A DNA stretch of 32,101 nt from Lachnospiraceae bacterium (GCA_017525525.1 JAFXSQ010000006.1:1-32101); one strand, 5' to 3'; shown: positions 9,701 through 17,895, numbered from the stretch's first letter. Notes: generated by a model from the letters alone, not told the origin. Numbers and translations are program-made.

Positions 9701-12700
9701 CCTTATCGCTTTCCAAGGTTTCCCTTGTGTTCTTTTCATTTTCCTGCAAAGTCCCAAGCTTATTTTTTTCCTTATTCAAGGTTTTTTCGGCCGCATTATA
9801 CAGCTTCTGCGCGGCTTTGAGGGCAGATTTTACAGGTTTCATCTCTCCCTGATTTTTCTTTAATGAAACTTCAACCTGGTCTCTGTTGGCTCTGGTTTCA
9901 TCGAGCTGTTTTTGAATAATTTTTTTGTTCTCACTGGTCTGTCCGTTTTTGTAGTACTTTGCCCTGAGCTGCTTAACCGTAGCGTTGGCGTCGTCAATTT
10001 TTTTCTGGAAGACGGCTGCTTCCGCTTCAAGATCATTCAAAGTCTTCAATTGCTTATTGACTTCGCTCTCATGCATCTTAAAGGTGACATCCAAACCTTT
10101 GACGACTTCCTCTTTTTCCTTGACGTCATTCTGCAATTTAACAAGTGCCGGTTCCGCTTTCTTGACAGTCCCCTCTTTTTGGGCAATCGCGTCGACTAAG
10201 TACTTATTTCTTTCCTGACGATCGGACAGCTTTTTCTCAGTGTCTTCTATATCCTTCTGCCTTCTTGCAGCCTCGTCATTCCACTTTTTATCTTCTTCCT
10301 CGGCAAGCTTACGGCTGTACTCACCGTTCGCAAGATTCTTCTGCGCTTCCTCAAGTCTCTTTTTGCGTTTTTCCTTCTCATTTGCTATGAAGGTTGCATC
10401 CGCTGTCTTTTTCGCAAGTGCTTCTGCCGGGTCGTCTACCGCGGTCAGATACGCCCTCCTGAGCTTCTTACTCAACAGGTCATGAACCTCGTCAGGATAA
10501 TTCTCCAGATCCTTATCCATCCTCTCCAAACGTGTCATCGCAAAGCGTGCGGCTTCCTCAACCGCAGCCTTGTATTCATCGTTATCTTTCGCGAAGAATC
10601 CTTTAAATAAGCTTCCGTCCTGCCCCATAAGCACATCCTGCGCTCCGCAGAGACAAAGCTCTATTCCGAAATCATATTTTTCTTCTTCTTTAACCTCTTG
10701 TTTACCTGCTTCAAGGCCATCTATAAACTCACCTGTATTAAAGCCCTTGCTGAAAATTTCCTTTATATCATCTAAGAGGCTTGCCGCTACTTTCCTGTCT
10801 CCTTCCTTTTGCCTCCTCTGAGCGCATCTTTTCTCGTACTCTATCTGAAGCTGCGGATCCACCGTATAGATGGCAGACAGACTCTTCTGTATCTCAATCT
10901 CACCGATCCCAAGCCAGCCGAAGAATTTGTTGTCTGATGCAATCTTGTTGGCGCCTGACAGCCATGCAAGAAAATGTCTCGCATCCCTGTTCCTGATAAC
11001 ACCCTCGGTATTCTTTGTGCCAACCACAGAGCCTATCCAGAGTCTCATCTGCGCCACGGCTTCGGGGCCGAGAGCTTCGAGCTTCTTCCATACCTCAGCC
11101 GCCTTTTTCATGTTGCTCTGGCGCTTTGCTATAACCTCACCGTCAGCACGATCCTCAGGAACCTCATCGAACCTGAAATTCACACTTCTGCTCAGCTTTA
11201 TCTCCCTGTCGGTTCCGAGCTTTAAGAGAAGTCTCTTCTTCTGTGCGTTGTACATCTGCTTCGCCAGGAATTTCTCATCTTCAATAAGCCTTGTAAGGCT
11301 GTCAGCCGACTGTCGGTTCTTCAACGACTTAAGAAGAACATTTCTTCTCGCTGTATCAAGGGAGAGAGCCTTGCTTCGGTTGAGACCGGTGAAGGTTTTA
11401 TTGAGTTCTTCACTGCACAGGTTTTCTTTAAGATGCGCACAGAGCATATCAAACTGATCCTGAGTCAGGATCTCAAGCTGTTCCATGCCTTTTACTTCTG
11501 CCATGAACGGAAGCTTCTCTTTAAGCTCCTCATTTTCGATTAGAACTGCTCTTAAGTTTTCCTTCAGGAATTCGCGTTCATCATCTTTCAATACTTTTTT
11601 GACTTCAGCAGAGTCAAGAAGCTCATCGCCTGTAAGCCTGTTAAGATATGAGGGTATCGCCTCTATATTGTCGCCTTGCTTTAAGGCCTTCTTCTCTTCC
11701 GGTTCCTCGCTGACCTCCTTATACCACTCCTTCTGTGTCATTACGGTAAGCTGACCCTGTTTGGTTTCTCTGTCTTTCATTGCCTGCGAGTGGAATTTCT
11801 CAAAGAACTCGCTTACCTGTTTTTTGCAATTATCTGTTTCGGTCTTCTCGTCAACCCTTATCAATACGGTACTTAGTTTTTCGCGGATGAACTTTCTTGC
11901 ATCCGAAGCAAGCTTATCCCACTCTTCCTTTGTATAGTGGCTGTTCTCGGTCCTCTCCTCAAGATTCTTTGCAAATATACCTACGCGCCACAGACGATCC
12001 TTCATATTGGTGCGTCTGTCCTTTTCTGAATTCCAATCATTGAAATTAGCCAGATACATCTGCGCAGCCGAAGAAAAGCTTCCCGCAAATACTCCCTTGA
12101 CCTTGTCCTTGTAGGCAACAACGAAATCCTTCTGGGTGCGTGCAGCCGTATGATCGTAAAGCGACAGCATACTGATATACTGATCAGCCTTATTTTTCAC
12201 TCTCTTAAGATTTCCGAAGAGCGCTTCATCTCCGAGGAAAGCCTTGAGACTCTTTTTAACCTTGTCCTTCATGAGGAAGAAACCGTGCTTTGCAAGCAGT
12301 GAATCCAAAGCTTTGTCGGTAATCCGGATCTGCTTTTTAAGCTTCTTCATAACAGCCTCGTCCTTGTAGCTTCCCTCTGTCACAAGAAGCTGCATGGCCT
12401 TGCTCTTCCAGATGTCCTCTCCTCGATTCTTTAAATCAAAGTCAGCATCCTTCTCGAGCTCTTTCTTTCGGTCGCTGTACTTCTTAAACTCCTGCTCGAA
12501 CTCTGTCTTAAGGTCAGCAGCCTTAATGTTATTGAACGACTTGGAATCACAGATTGTCTTTCCTCTGCTCTTGATTACTGCCTCCATAAGTCTCTTCTCG
12601 AGTTCGCTGAAGCCGAGTGTAACGCTCTCAAGCTCTTTGTCCTGACACTCGGTTCTTAAGGAGCCCATATTGGCTTGGATATTATCGTTGATATCCATAA

Positions 12701-13796
12701 GCGTTCTGACGAAGGTCTGATCGTCCATCTCTTCCTTATCCTTGAACCACTCCTCTACGGCTTTGGCGTGATCCTTCACGAACCACTCCTCCTGGTTCTT
12801 CTTTTTCTGATCGGTTCCGAGCTTTCCGCTCTTAACCATATCAAGGCGGTCTTTAGTCCATACGAAGGGCTTTACTTCCGGTTTTGCCTCTTCCTTTACT
12901 TCCTCAACCTTGTTCTCAACAATTTCTACGTTGGCCTGCTCATTAACTTCTTCATTGACCTGTTCATTTGCCTGCTCATTAACTTCTTCATTGACCTGTT
13001 CATTTGCCTGCTCGTCGACCTCTTCATGAGCCTCTTCATCAACCTGCTCATTTGCCTGCGGCTGAGCTTCCTCAACCTTCATGCTTTCGGGGCCAATCTT
13101 CTTCCACGAGAAATAAGGCGAGTCAACAATCTTCGGATCACTCAGTGATTTTGTAAGCTCGTTTTTCGCAATTTCTATCTTGGCCTTGAGCTCCTCCTTG
13201 ATCATCGGAGCGAGGGTGTCCTTACCGACACGAAGGTACTCCATGTACACACCTATCTTGCGGTAGAGATTACGCATCCCGTTCATGGCAAGATCGATTT
13301 TTTCCTTATCGTCGTTTACCGTACATGCCTTGATATATGCTTCAACGGACTTTGTATCTAGATCGATTAGCTTTTCCTTGAATTCTATCTCTTCCTTGAG
13401 CGGCATTTCCTTTTTCTTCTTCAGATTTGCCTTCTTTTTCTTATCGTACATTTTAATCAAAGATTTCATCTTGTCAGTACGGATGGACTTCGCGAGCTCC
13501 ATATTGTCACGCCTGTCCTTATCGGAATACTTCTTATTCTGCTTTTCGAGCTCTACCGATTTGCTCTTGCTCATAACCAGAAGCTCATCCTCCGGCATGC
13601 CGTCCAAACGCTCTTTAATAAGAGCCTTAAGACTCTTCTTTATCTCCAGCCCCTCATCCTCGGTAAATCGATAACTCTCCGACACATGCTCACTGTCTTC
13701 CTTGATGATCTCGACAAAATCATCTACCATTTGCTCCTTTGCTTTGAAGATATTCCTGTCTACCTTTACCCTGTTCTTCTTTACAAAATCATCCAT
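3714..13796 (-). CDS. Giant lysine/glutamate-rich modular coiled-coil protein, function unknown
   Basis: I do not recognise this 3360-residue protein (roughly 380-390 kDa). It has no signal peptide and is very rich in Lys, Glu and Asp. Visible parts in order: a charged helical start; an acidic spacer with 12-residue repeats (about residues 240-300); helical modules, two of which begin IKEIFSKGFNT (about 1010) and LKEIFTKAINT (about 1474); a long coiled coil between them (about 1130-1455); three related blocks near 2136, 2328 and 2528; an Asp/Glu/Asn/Gln/Lys-rich linker (about 2756-2865); then a C-terminal part with two hydrophobic patches, the stronger near residue 3185. No P-loop or HExxH motif is seen. 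The ATG is coupled to the GNAT gene by TAATG and has a GGGGG-type ribosome binding site. A scaffold, tape-measure-like or toxin-like role is possible but unproven. It ends at a TAG with an open continuation. Confidence 0.9.
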   Translation of the reverse strand: MDDFVKKNRVKVDRNIFKAKEQMVDDFVEIIKEDSEHVSESYRFTEDEGLEIKKSLKALIKERLDGMPEDELLVMSKSKSVELEKQNKKYSDKDRRDNMELAKSIRTDKMKSLIKMYDKKKKANLKKKKEMPLKEEIEFKEKLIDLDTKSVEAYIKACTVNDDKEKIDLAMNGMRNLYRKIGVYMEYLRVGKDTLAPMIKEELKAKIEIAKNELTKSLSDPKIVDSPYFSWKKIGPESMKVEEAQPQANEQVDEEAHEEVDEQANEQVNEEVNEQANEQVNEEVNEQANVEIVENKVEEVKEEAKPEVKPFVWTKDRLDMVKSGKLGTDQKKKNQEEWFVKDHAKAVEEWFKDKEEMDDQTFVRTLMDINDNIQANMGSLRTECQDKELESVTLGFSELEKRLMEAVIKSRGKTICDSKSFNNIKAADLKTEFEQEFKKYSDRKKELEKDADFDLKNRGEDIWKSKAMQLLVTEGSYKDEAVMKKLKKQIRITDKALDSLLAKHGFFLMKDKVKKSLKAFLGDEALFGNLKRVKNKADQYISMLSLYDHTAARTQKDFVVAYKDKVKGVFAGSFSSAAQMYLANFNDWNSEKDRRTNMKDRLWRVGIFAKNLEERTENSHYTKEEWDKLASDARKFIREKLSTVLIRVDEKTETDNCKKQVSEFFEKFHSQAMKDRETKQGQLTVMTQKEWYKEVSEEPEEKKALKQGDNIEAIPSYLNRLTGDELLDSAEVKKVLKDDEREFLKENLRAVLIENEELKEKLPFMAEVKGMEQLEILTQDQFDMLCAHLKENLCSEELNKTFTGLNRSKALSLDTARRNVLLKSLKNRQSADSLTRLIEDEKFLAKQMYNAQKKRLLLKLGTDREIKLSRSVNFRFDEVPEDRADGEVIAKRQSNMKKAAEVWKKLEALGPEAVAQMRLWIGSVVGTKNTEGVIRNRDARHFLAWLSGANKIASDNKFFGWLGIGEIEIQKSLSAIYTVDPQLQIEYEKRCAQRRQKEGDRKVAASLLDDIKEIFSKGFNTGEFIDGLEAGKQEVKEEEKYDFGIELCLCGAQDVLMGQDGSLFKGFFAKDNDEYKAAVEEAARFAMTRLERMDKDLENYPDEVHDLLSKKLRRAYLTAVDDPAEALAKKTADATFIANEKEKRKKRLEEAQKNLANGEYSRKLAEEEDKKWNDEAARRQKDIEDTEKKLSDRQERNKYLVDAIAQKEGTVKKAEPALVKLQNDVKEKEEVVKGLDVTFKMHESEVNKQLKTLNDLEAEAAVFQKKIDDANATVKQLRAKYYKNGQTSENKKIIQKQLDETRANRDQVEVSLKKNQGEMKPVKSALKAAQKLYNAAEKTLNKEKNKLGTLQENEKNTRETLESDKEFIVSGKKELEEGTEEIGRLTTEIQTSKDKLLKDQQTHKEEREKQKLNEADRKKEEEEAVKILEARANEGNAIDDARLARLQKEIDELSKSKGNADVKNHELIGASSLGQLKEIFTKAINTEGVMDSELPDTVKLFEKRMALLENAGKGELRSISAQLIDNDEIFGALMDQAPSVAEKKIEELTRKFSAIGKLLSGRPEHLKNVFLKGRMEQILKEEKTDGKTEAYWKKEIEKVEEEYFSQKNGLKGSIEANREKGEEVLEDYIKDHISKYSDVKMAKNNFKAMIDMTVAEDPEMFMELFTQKGAQLLYERITQNHDANVAAVKREFYRQMYIFEEEQSRLALKENEDDETVRLDNAAITDKELEEFRVKWEKKAGKNAAKRMFTIYEQLMAGNVIKLTNEELKKRIEGEARDFVRSYMKNDFKPEILKEQSDEEKQKHAKAKADAKLKASTHLTDGVNAHDELFFGDAKTANAIKKLSETGFSLAYKKFNKNARPKDEEDTKDLLKSAWKMLSKEREGKKVPSILTDILAEYKILKKEINAAKDEEYKLTPEEEAKRLWKIYEYGSDAGAVEEKALDIYTVYAARHWDGKSDDGLKSLTREFKNFYVSIKDLKSLELEEPAVKAEHADMCDKMLLYVIEKGKSLELNRLNADIIRQKEYFKSSDQVYKIMKKVLAEHDNTKHLDDVTKEHYIRGLGEYLRADIIKNRTENPDENDITTKIKEVLENSYLLSAVSHGDEQVLSTDFFETKAYPGAVKLTDFEKKIRELAPEDYVREYNSLSVEQRQMFAVALYSSRQEESGSIRVVFGVKEEELKANREKFKNYIKGKDAEFDVDYGRSLRKLMSKTGTMKEHFSKTMFREALDFVKKVDKKREELRPKEWERIDDAKTIIEAARAGLLEDNHMEDKKYLDNPPTSQAGFMKALEELAAKDKVRRKKDVGFFGKLAGGFGAIKWFKGESIDDLMGAVKELKPYQMRMLVYVLQNRSALDFSTAGKDDDGTYSYANKKKRFELIEELTDESKNMIALTDADSEEMLGKALFSLMSYQLKDNAPLTEGGLKKEDFAEEALSRVEAIDWKLLLSALNLVQEIDNERLRLHTVQQASERFKASCENIERDKADAAQKAYLDKKDEIQENRESFETFINDMAKRDVSQNSGDKEVVDALMSGYMALTDKEKALFVRALEHRDILDISQKNLYRNFYSDDAERDFVNAKGRDELIDEYLLNASGAEGRVAVKGDSYTKAFESLLSTQLDDSVDFTDAGMISWADKDIRVNKQIFVTKRKTAMDWKLFARALQFVTRASNECQMAAGDKEIYRSTGDVTKLGRMSFDRSFLRTNIHRTGGRLARFLASQTIDLAQEKLGFLGTLADLSEFVVAEETSNFIHEAVNPFLKKDADEDEDDDDDDDKEDEEEKEQENQQDNQQDNANGENANGDNEQAGNEEVKEEKAAEDGQEEVKVEKTEEEKKKEEEEKKKQEEQEAKEKAEKEDAERRKPSEVVKNLSTIAGAYSDHKDKILKISGSLKTAYTDIGKELYKDIFGGDEEGREEVEKDKLAMQLEGVEIEGGKKKIKNAFDVVDKVFDTVDGILAKPGEILGRLSTDDFGIVGTVYKYGKMGADYAFMGKEYLDKYLRDSPEMLESVDGMIKSYLNGFISTKSIGEWYTKNIDGNINKAVKFFVDDRIPKEVQDAIKSFADTLSDSKELLGTISDYLDPAVGMAMSFKGIYDNVKNIVELKKTKNEAMEKAAEDEQKLKDTKKNRNEEKNDLAIRHAAINNALVTAGLDTTKSIQSRQILDHLGDAVENAGKIITTFDSKFTLVGLGVDAAVTIFQKGMATASFIMQCMNDSSMLKEWFNGAGRGTMERLESGKEAYEKMNTVQVGPALAEQIGEAGPVEEAPELQTLQGQIRADGRNAAREYTGDDVTFARRAMGFERNEELNQYMALNMVHSMLFTASDYNILEEPKMMAKVTMTILGLEDLIGKTDSQTAMKVYAKLRE
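12934..13041 (-). repeat. 36-bp coding repeats in the giant gene
   Basis: Two identical 36-bp units occupy 12934-12969 and 12970-13005, and a degenerate third follows to about 13041. They encode a 12-residue acidic unit (NEQVNEEVNEQA) in the N-terminal third of the giant protein. The repeat length is a multiple of three, so copy changes keep the frame. Identical copies point to recent duplication by slippage. Confidence 0.9.
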
Positions 13797-14656
13797 TATT
13801 CTTCGTCCCCCTTATTGTTTGCAACGACACTGTATATACCCTTAACCTCATTTATGCTCCATCCCAGCCAGCCGGCTCTGCATACGGTTTTCTTCTCAAT
13901 CATATTCTTCACATCTCCATTTATCAGATGCTCCGTCAACGCATGCGAACCGGGATTGATTACACAGAACCACAGATTGCAATCAGCATACTCATGGTCT
14001 ATTATCTCGGCAGCCGCGCTGAAGAGCTTCGGAAGCCGGCCTCTGTTATCCGGATCGGTAAACACAAACGAAAACTCCAGTTCTTTCTCTTCGTTCTTCT
14101 TAAATAAAACAACCGCCTTGATCTCGCCGTCAATAACATCGGCAAGGCAAAGCGGTTCCTCATACTTCTCTCTGTCGTCAACAAAAGAAGAAAAGCCTCT
14201 TCTTTCAACTTTTTTCATAAAATCAGCCCGAGCCTTATCACTTTGTTCAAAGTAATAGTCCATATGGCTGAAATGCGACGTAATCTTCTTCCAGAAACGA
14301 TTCTCCTTTCTCGCTTCCGGACTCAGCATAAACATGTGCGAATCACGACTGACAGCAAAATTAGGCTGAGCTTCAAAGAAACTGTCAAGATACTTTGTAT
14401 CCTCCTGAATAAAGCTGCACACACACGGAGTAAATACGCCGCGCAATGCGATTATGTCCATCACGGATTGGAGCAGAAAAGTCCCTGCTCCGGTTCTGCG
14501 GTTCTTACTGCTTACGCGAAAATAACTTATCGACACGGCATCCTCACCGTATTCAAGTCTCATTTCCGCAATCATCTTTCCCGATTTCGATAGCACTCCT
14601 ATACCTTCTTCACCGTTCTCGTCTGCTCCCAGACTCACAAGTTTATGTACTGCCAT
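13796..14656 (-). CDS. Tandem GNAT-like acetyltransferase
   Basis: This 286-residue protein looks like two GNAT-fold halves. In the first, FRVSSKNRRTGAGTFLLQS (RRTGAG at residues 53-58) matches the acetyl-CoA binding motif A, R/Q-x-x-G-x-G/A. In the second, FTDPDNRGRLPKLFSAAAE occupies the same structural position, with a weaker motif, so it may be degenerate. GNAT enzymes transfer an acyl group from acyl-CoA to an amine such as a lysine side chain. The ATG is preceded by a GGGGG-type ribosome binding site. The stop overlaps the start of the giant gene (TAATG), so the two are co-translated. The lysine-rich giant protein is an obvious candidate partner or substrate, but that is inference. Its own promoter lies in the xylA terminator. 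Confidence 0.72.
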   Translation of the reverse strand: MAVHKLVSLGADENGEEGIGVLSKSGKMIAEMRLEYGEDAVSISYFRVSSKNRRTGAGTFLLQSVMDIIALRGVFTPCVCSFIQEDTKYLDSFFEAQPNFAVSRDSHMFMLSPEARKENRFWKKITSHFSHMDYYFEQSDKARADFMKKVERRGFSSFVDDREKYEEPLCLADVIDGEIKAVVLFKKNEEKELEFSFVFTDPDNRGRLPKLFSAAAEIIDHEYADCNLWFCVINPGSHALTEHLINGDVKNMIEKKTVCRAGWLGWSINEVKGIYSVVANNKGDEE

Positions 14657-14697
14657 TCTTTGTACCCCCGGTTAATACTAATTTCATATCGTACAGA

Positions 14698-14737
14698 AAA
14701 AAAACCTCTCTTATTATATCAAAAAAGAGGTTTTTTT
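14698..14737 (-). terminator. Rho-independent terminator after xylA
   Basis: Inverted arms at 14698-14709 and 14726-14737 pair over 12 bp (A-tract plus ACCTCT/AGAGGT) around a 16-nt loop. The minus-strand transcript ends in a run of eight U. It sits about 47 bp past the xylA stop. The stem is nearly symmetrical and could work in both directions. Confidence 0.85.
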
Positions 14738-14740
14738 CAA
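14713..14740 (-). promoter_or_regulatory. Promoter of the GNAT/giant cassette, nested in the xylA terminator
   Basis: On the minus strand TTGAAA (14740-14735), a 16-bp spacer and TATAAT (14718-14713) preceded by TGA form a strong extended -10 promoter. The -10 lies in the loop of the xylA terminator hairpin and the -35 just outside its stem. Transcription would start near 14706, leaving a leader of about 50 nt before the GNAT ATG. Confidence 0.72.
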
Positions 14741-14783
14741 GAATTATCAACTATATACGTACCATTTTCCCTTGGTTTTTCGC

Positions 14784-16106
14784 TTAATTTGCGAGCATCA
14801 CATTGTTCATGACGGCCTCAAGATACTCCTGTCTTCCCGACATCGGAATAGCCACCGACTTCATCTCACATGCCCTAGAGCTTAACTCCTCAAGAGTTGT
14901 CTCGCCTGCGCGAATCTTCTTGCCGAGGTCTGTCTCGAAGCTTGCGTATTTCTCGTCGATAAAGTTCTCTATGCGTCCGTCCTCGATGATTGCCGCAGCC
15001 TTAATAAGTCCGTAAGCAAATGAGTCCATGCCGAGGATAAATGCGTGGAACATATCCTCATAAGTGTTCGAAGGTCTTCTGTTCTTCGAGTCGAAATTAA
15101 AGCCGCAGTCAAGGCCGCCGTTCTTTAAGACCTCATACATGGCAAGAGTTGTGTCGTACACATTACTCGGGAAGCAGTCGGTATCCCAGCCGAGCATTAC
15201 ATCACCCTGGTTTGCATCGATGGAGCCGAGCATACCGTTCTCGCGGCTTACCCTGAGCTCATGCTGGAAGGTGTGGCCCGCAAGCGTAGCATGGTTTGCT
15301 TCTATGTTCATCTTGAAGTCCTTGTCAAGTCCGAACTCCTTGAGGAAACCGATGGCCGTAGCCGCATCGAAATCATACTGATGCTTCATAGGCTCCTTCG
15401 GCTTGGGCTCGATAAGGAAGGTTCCCGTAAAGCCTATGCTTCTTCCGTAGTCACGCGCCATGCGCATCAAATTGGCGATGTTCTCCTGCTCGAACTTCAT
15501 CTTAGTGTTGAGAAGAGTTTCGTAACCCTCTCTTCCGCCCCAGAATACATAGCCCTTACCGCCGAGCTTAACGGTCGTGTCGAGAGCCTTCTTTATCTGT
15601 GCGGCTGCAAAGCAGTATACATTCACATCATTTGTGCTTCCCGCGCCGTTCATGAATCTCGGGTTTCCGAACATATTCGCCGTACCCCAGAGACACTTTA
15701 TATTCGTTCCCTTGGTCTTCTCTAAGATATAGTCCGAGATCTCGTCAATCCTCTGATTTGTCACATTTATATCCGCATCCTCGGGAACAAGGTCCACATC
15801 GTGGAAGCAGTAATACTCTATGCCGAGCTTCTGCATGAACTCTATGCCCGCATCAACCTTGGCCTTGGCATGCTCCATGGTTCCCGGTGCGGAAGCGCCG
15901 AAGCTCTTGTCTGCGGTTCCCACACCGAACATATCCACGCCGGTCGCGCAGAGATTGTGCCACCATGCCATGGCGAAGGGCAGGTGCTCCTTCATGGTCT
16001 TGCCCATGATTACACGGTCGGGATCGTAATACTTAAATGCAAAAGGATTGGTGCTGGTTGGGCCCTCGTACTTAATTACGGGGATGCCTTTGAAGATTTC
16101 GCTCAT
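14784..16106 (-). CDS. xylA: Xylose isomerase
   Basis: XylA interconverts D-xylose and D-xylulose in the cytoplasm with two divalent metals. The 440-residue length is that of class II (long) xylose isomerases. FHDVD supplies H102 and D105 of the catalytic pair, and IEPKPKEP supplies metal ligand E233 and K235. The WGGREGYE and [11 protein letters not shown] segments are also typical. The start is clear: an AGGAGG ribosome binding site lies 8 bp before the ATG. It is the last gene of the xylose cluster, 287 bp after xylB, and that gap is largely filled by a foldback element. A terminator follows. XylA and XylB together convert xylose to xylulose 5-phosphate. Confidence 0.97.
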   Translation of the reverse strand: MSEIFKGIPVIKYEGPTSTNPFAFKYYDPDRVIMGKTMKEHLPFAMAWWHNLCATGVDMFGVGTADKSFGASAPGTMEHAKAKVDAGIEFMQKLGIEYYCFHDVDLVPEDADINVTNQRIDEISDYILEKTKGTNIKCLWGTANMFGNPRFMNGAGSTNDVNVYCFAAAQIKKALDTTVKLGGKGYVFWGGREGYETLLNTKMKFEQENIANLMRMARDYGRSIGFTGTFLIEPKPKEPMKHQYDFDAATAIGFLKEFGLDKDFKMNIEANHATLAGHTFQHELRVSRENGMLGSIDANQGDVMLGWDTDCFPSNVYDTTLAMYEVLKNGGLDCGFNFDSKNRRPSNTYEDMFHAFILGMDSFAYGLIKAAAIIEDGRIENFIDEKYASFETDLGKKIRAGETTLEELSSRACEMKSVAIPMSGRQEYLEAVMNNVMLAN

Positions 16107-16158
16107 TAGTTATTCCTCCTAATATTGTTTATGGATAATTTGACGCCATGATCGGGCA

Positions 16159-16365
16159 TATACTAAAAGTACGCGGGACGCTCGCGCTCTATTTCACGAC
16201 TTGTGGTTCGTGCTTAGCCGCCTCGCAAGCTCGGCGGAGCACTGTCACATGGGCGGTACCAACGACTCACTTCGTTCGTCGGGTACACGCTCCAACCCTT
16301 CCAAAGCTCGTGGGAAACCTCGCTAAGAAGGGACGTCGCTCTATAGCCCGCTTAACTTTTGTATA
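16159..16365. mobile_element. MITE-like foldback element A in the xylB-xylA gap
   Basis: The 207-bp stretch is bounded by imperfect inverted repeats: TATACTAAAAGTACGCGGG at 16159-16177, and at 16347-16365 the reverse complement of TATACAAAAGTTAAGCGGG. Inside, 16213-16295 matches 31980-32062 over 83 bp. The block 16319-16358 matches, inverted, the left part of element B (31897-31936). No transposase is encoded, and the open frame across it is not gene-like. It takes up most of the 287-bp gap between xylB and xylA; the rest holds only the xylA ribosome binding site. Confidence 0.65.
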
Positions 16366-16393
16366 TACCCTCACATGGCTGTTTAGTACATAA

Positions 16394-17863
16394 TTAGAAC
16401 TGCTTGAAAGCCTCATTTAGTGCTGGATACAGTAATGAGAACTTACTGTATCGGTCTTCATAGAGTGCTACAAGCTCCAGGTCCGGTGACTCGGTCCCTG
16501 TGACCTTGACAATCTTAGCGGCAGCCTCGCTGACGCTTGCGAATTCGCCACAGCCCACTGCTGCGAGCATGGCGCCGCCGAGGGCGGGACCTTCCTCACT
16601 CTCTATAGTTTCAACGGTTACATTCATTATGTTGGCGATCATTTTGCGCCATAGCGGGCTCTTGGCTCCGCCTCCGCAGATGCGGGTTTTCTTTATGTCA
16701 AGGCCCGAAGCCTTTGCCACCTCGAGGCTGTCACGAAGCGCGAAGGTTACACCCTCTAAGATAGCCTGAGTCATCTCGCTCCTTGTAGTGTCCATACGCA
16801 TGCCGATGAAAGCGCCGCGCGCGTTGGTGTCATTTATGGGTGATCGCTCGCCCATAAGGTACGGAAGGAAGTAGACATCATTCGTTCCGAGCTTATCTAT
16901 GTCCTTTTGCTCAGCGGCATAGTCCGTCTCCTTCAGGATTTCCTCAACCCACCACTTGTTGCAGGATGCGGCCGAGAGCATGCAGCCCATCAGGTGCCAT
17001 GCGCCTGTTGCGTGGGCAAATGAATGAAGCCCGTTTCTCTCATCCACCGAGAACTTATCCGCTGCGATGAATATCGTACCGCTTGTACCGAGGGAGATGT
17101 TGCAGTCGCCATCGTTTACAGTTCCGGTTCCGATAGCGGCAGCCGCGTTATCTCCGGCTCCGGCTATAACCTTTACATCTTCCTTTATTCCAAGCTCGGA
17201 GACTATCTCGGGCTTTACAGCGCCTATTACCTCATAGCTTTCATACACATGCGCAAGCTGCTCTTCCTTAACGCCACAGATCTCACACATCTTAGAGGAC
17301 CAGCAACGGTTCTTTACATCATAGAGAAGCATACCCGATGCATCCGATGCATCGGTTGCATGAACTCCCGAAAGCCTGTAAGCAAGGTAATCCTTCGGAA
17401 GCATGATCTTCTCGATACGCGCATAATTCTCCGGCTCGTTCTTCTTCATCCAGAGTATCTTGGGCGCCGTAAAGCCGGCAAAGGCTATGTTGCCTGTCTC
17501 ATCCGAGAGAACCTGCTTTCCGATCTCACCGTTAAGATAATCGACCTCTTCGTTTGTTCTTCCGTCATTCCAGAGAATGGCAGGCCTTATTACCTTGTCC
17601 TCTGCGTCAAGCACCACAAGACCGTGCATCTGTCCGCCGAAGCTTATGCCTCTTATCTTATCCTCGCAGCCCGCGATCAGCTCCTTTATGCCGGCCATGC
17701 TCTGCTCGTACCAGTCGTAAGGGTTCTGCTCCGACCATCCCGGCTTCGGAAAGCTCAAGGCATACTCTTTGGTAACAGTCTTTATTATTCCACCGTTCTC
17801 ATCCATCAGGAGAAGCTTCACCGCAGATGTCCCGAGATCGACACCTATGTAACCTCTTTCCAT
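16394..17863 (-). CDS. xylB: Xylulokinase
   Basis: XylB phosphorylates D-xylulose with ATP to D-xylulose 5-phosphate, the entry point to the pentose phosphate or phosphoketolase route. The 489-residue protein is a full-length FGGY-family kinase. The N-terminal nucleotide-binding loop GVDLGTSAVKLLL, the FGGQMHGLV segment, and the catalytic Asp in AGAGDNAAAAIGTG (about D238) are present, as is the C-terminal GGGAKSPLWRKM ATP-binding stretch. Start: the ATG at 17863 has an AAGGGGG ribosome binding site about 10 bp upstream. It begins 32 bp after the glycoside hydrolase stop, so the two are probably co-transcribed. MQGH-type substrate motifs and xylA downstream favour xylulose over other FGGY substrates. 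Confidence 0.95.
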   Translation of the reverse strand: MERGYIGVDLGTSAVKLLLMDENGGIIKTVTKEYALSFPKPGWSEQNPYDWYEQSMAGIKELIAGCEDKIRGISFGGQMHGLVVLDAEDKVIRPAILWNDGRTNEEVDYLNGEIGKQVLSDETGNIAFAGFTAPKILWMKKNEPENYARIEKIMLPKDYLAYRLSGVHATDASDASGMLLYDVKNRCWSSKMCEICGVKEEQLAHVYESYEVIGAVKPEIVSELGIKEDVKVIAGAGDNAAAAIGTGTVNDGDCNISLGTSGTIFIAADKFSVDERNGLHSFAHATGAWHLMGCMLSAASCNKWWVEEILKETDYAAEQKDIDKLGTNDVYFLPYLMGERSPINDTNARGAFIGMRMDTTRSEMTQAILEGVTFALRDSLEVAKASGLDIKKTRICGGGAKSPLWRKMIANIMNVTVETIESEEGPALGGAMLAAVGCGEFASVSEAAAKIVKVTGTESPDLELVALYEDRYSKFSLLYPALNEAFKQF

Positions 17864-17895
17864 GTTGTGTTCTACCCCCTTGTATTAAGCTCCCT

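Noticed and set aside
3714-13796. Giant protein as an ATPase, protease or metallopeptidase toxin
   Set aside because: No P-loop and no HExxH motif could be found by reading the protein.
3714-13796. Giant protein as a phage tail tape-measure protein or contractile-injection component
   Set aside because: Length, helices and late hydrophobic patches would fit, but no tail, baseplate or capsid gene is nearby, so the call is not supported.
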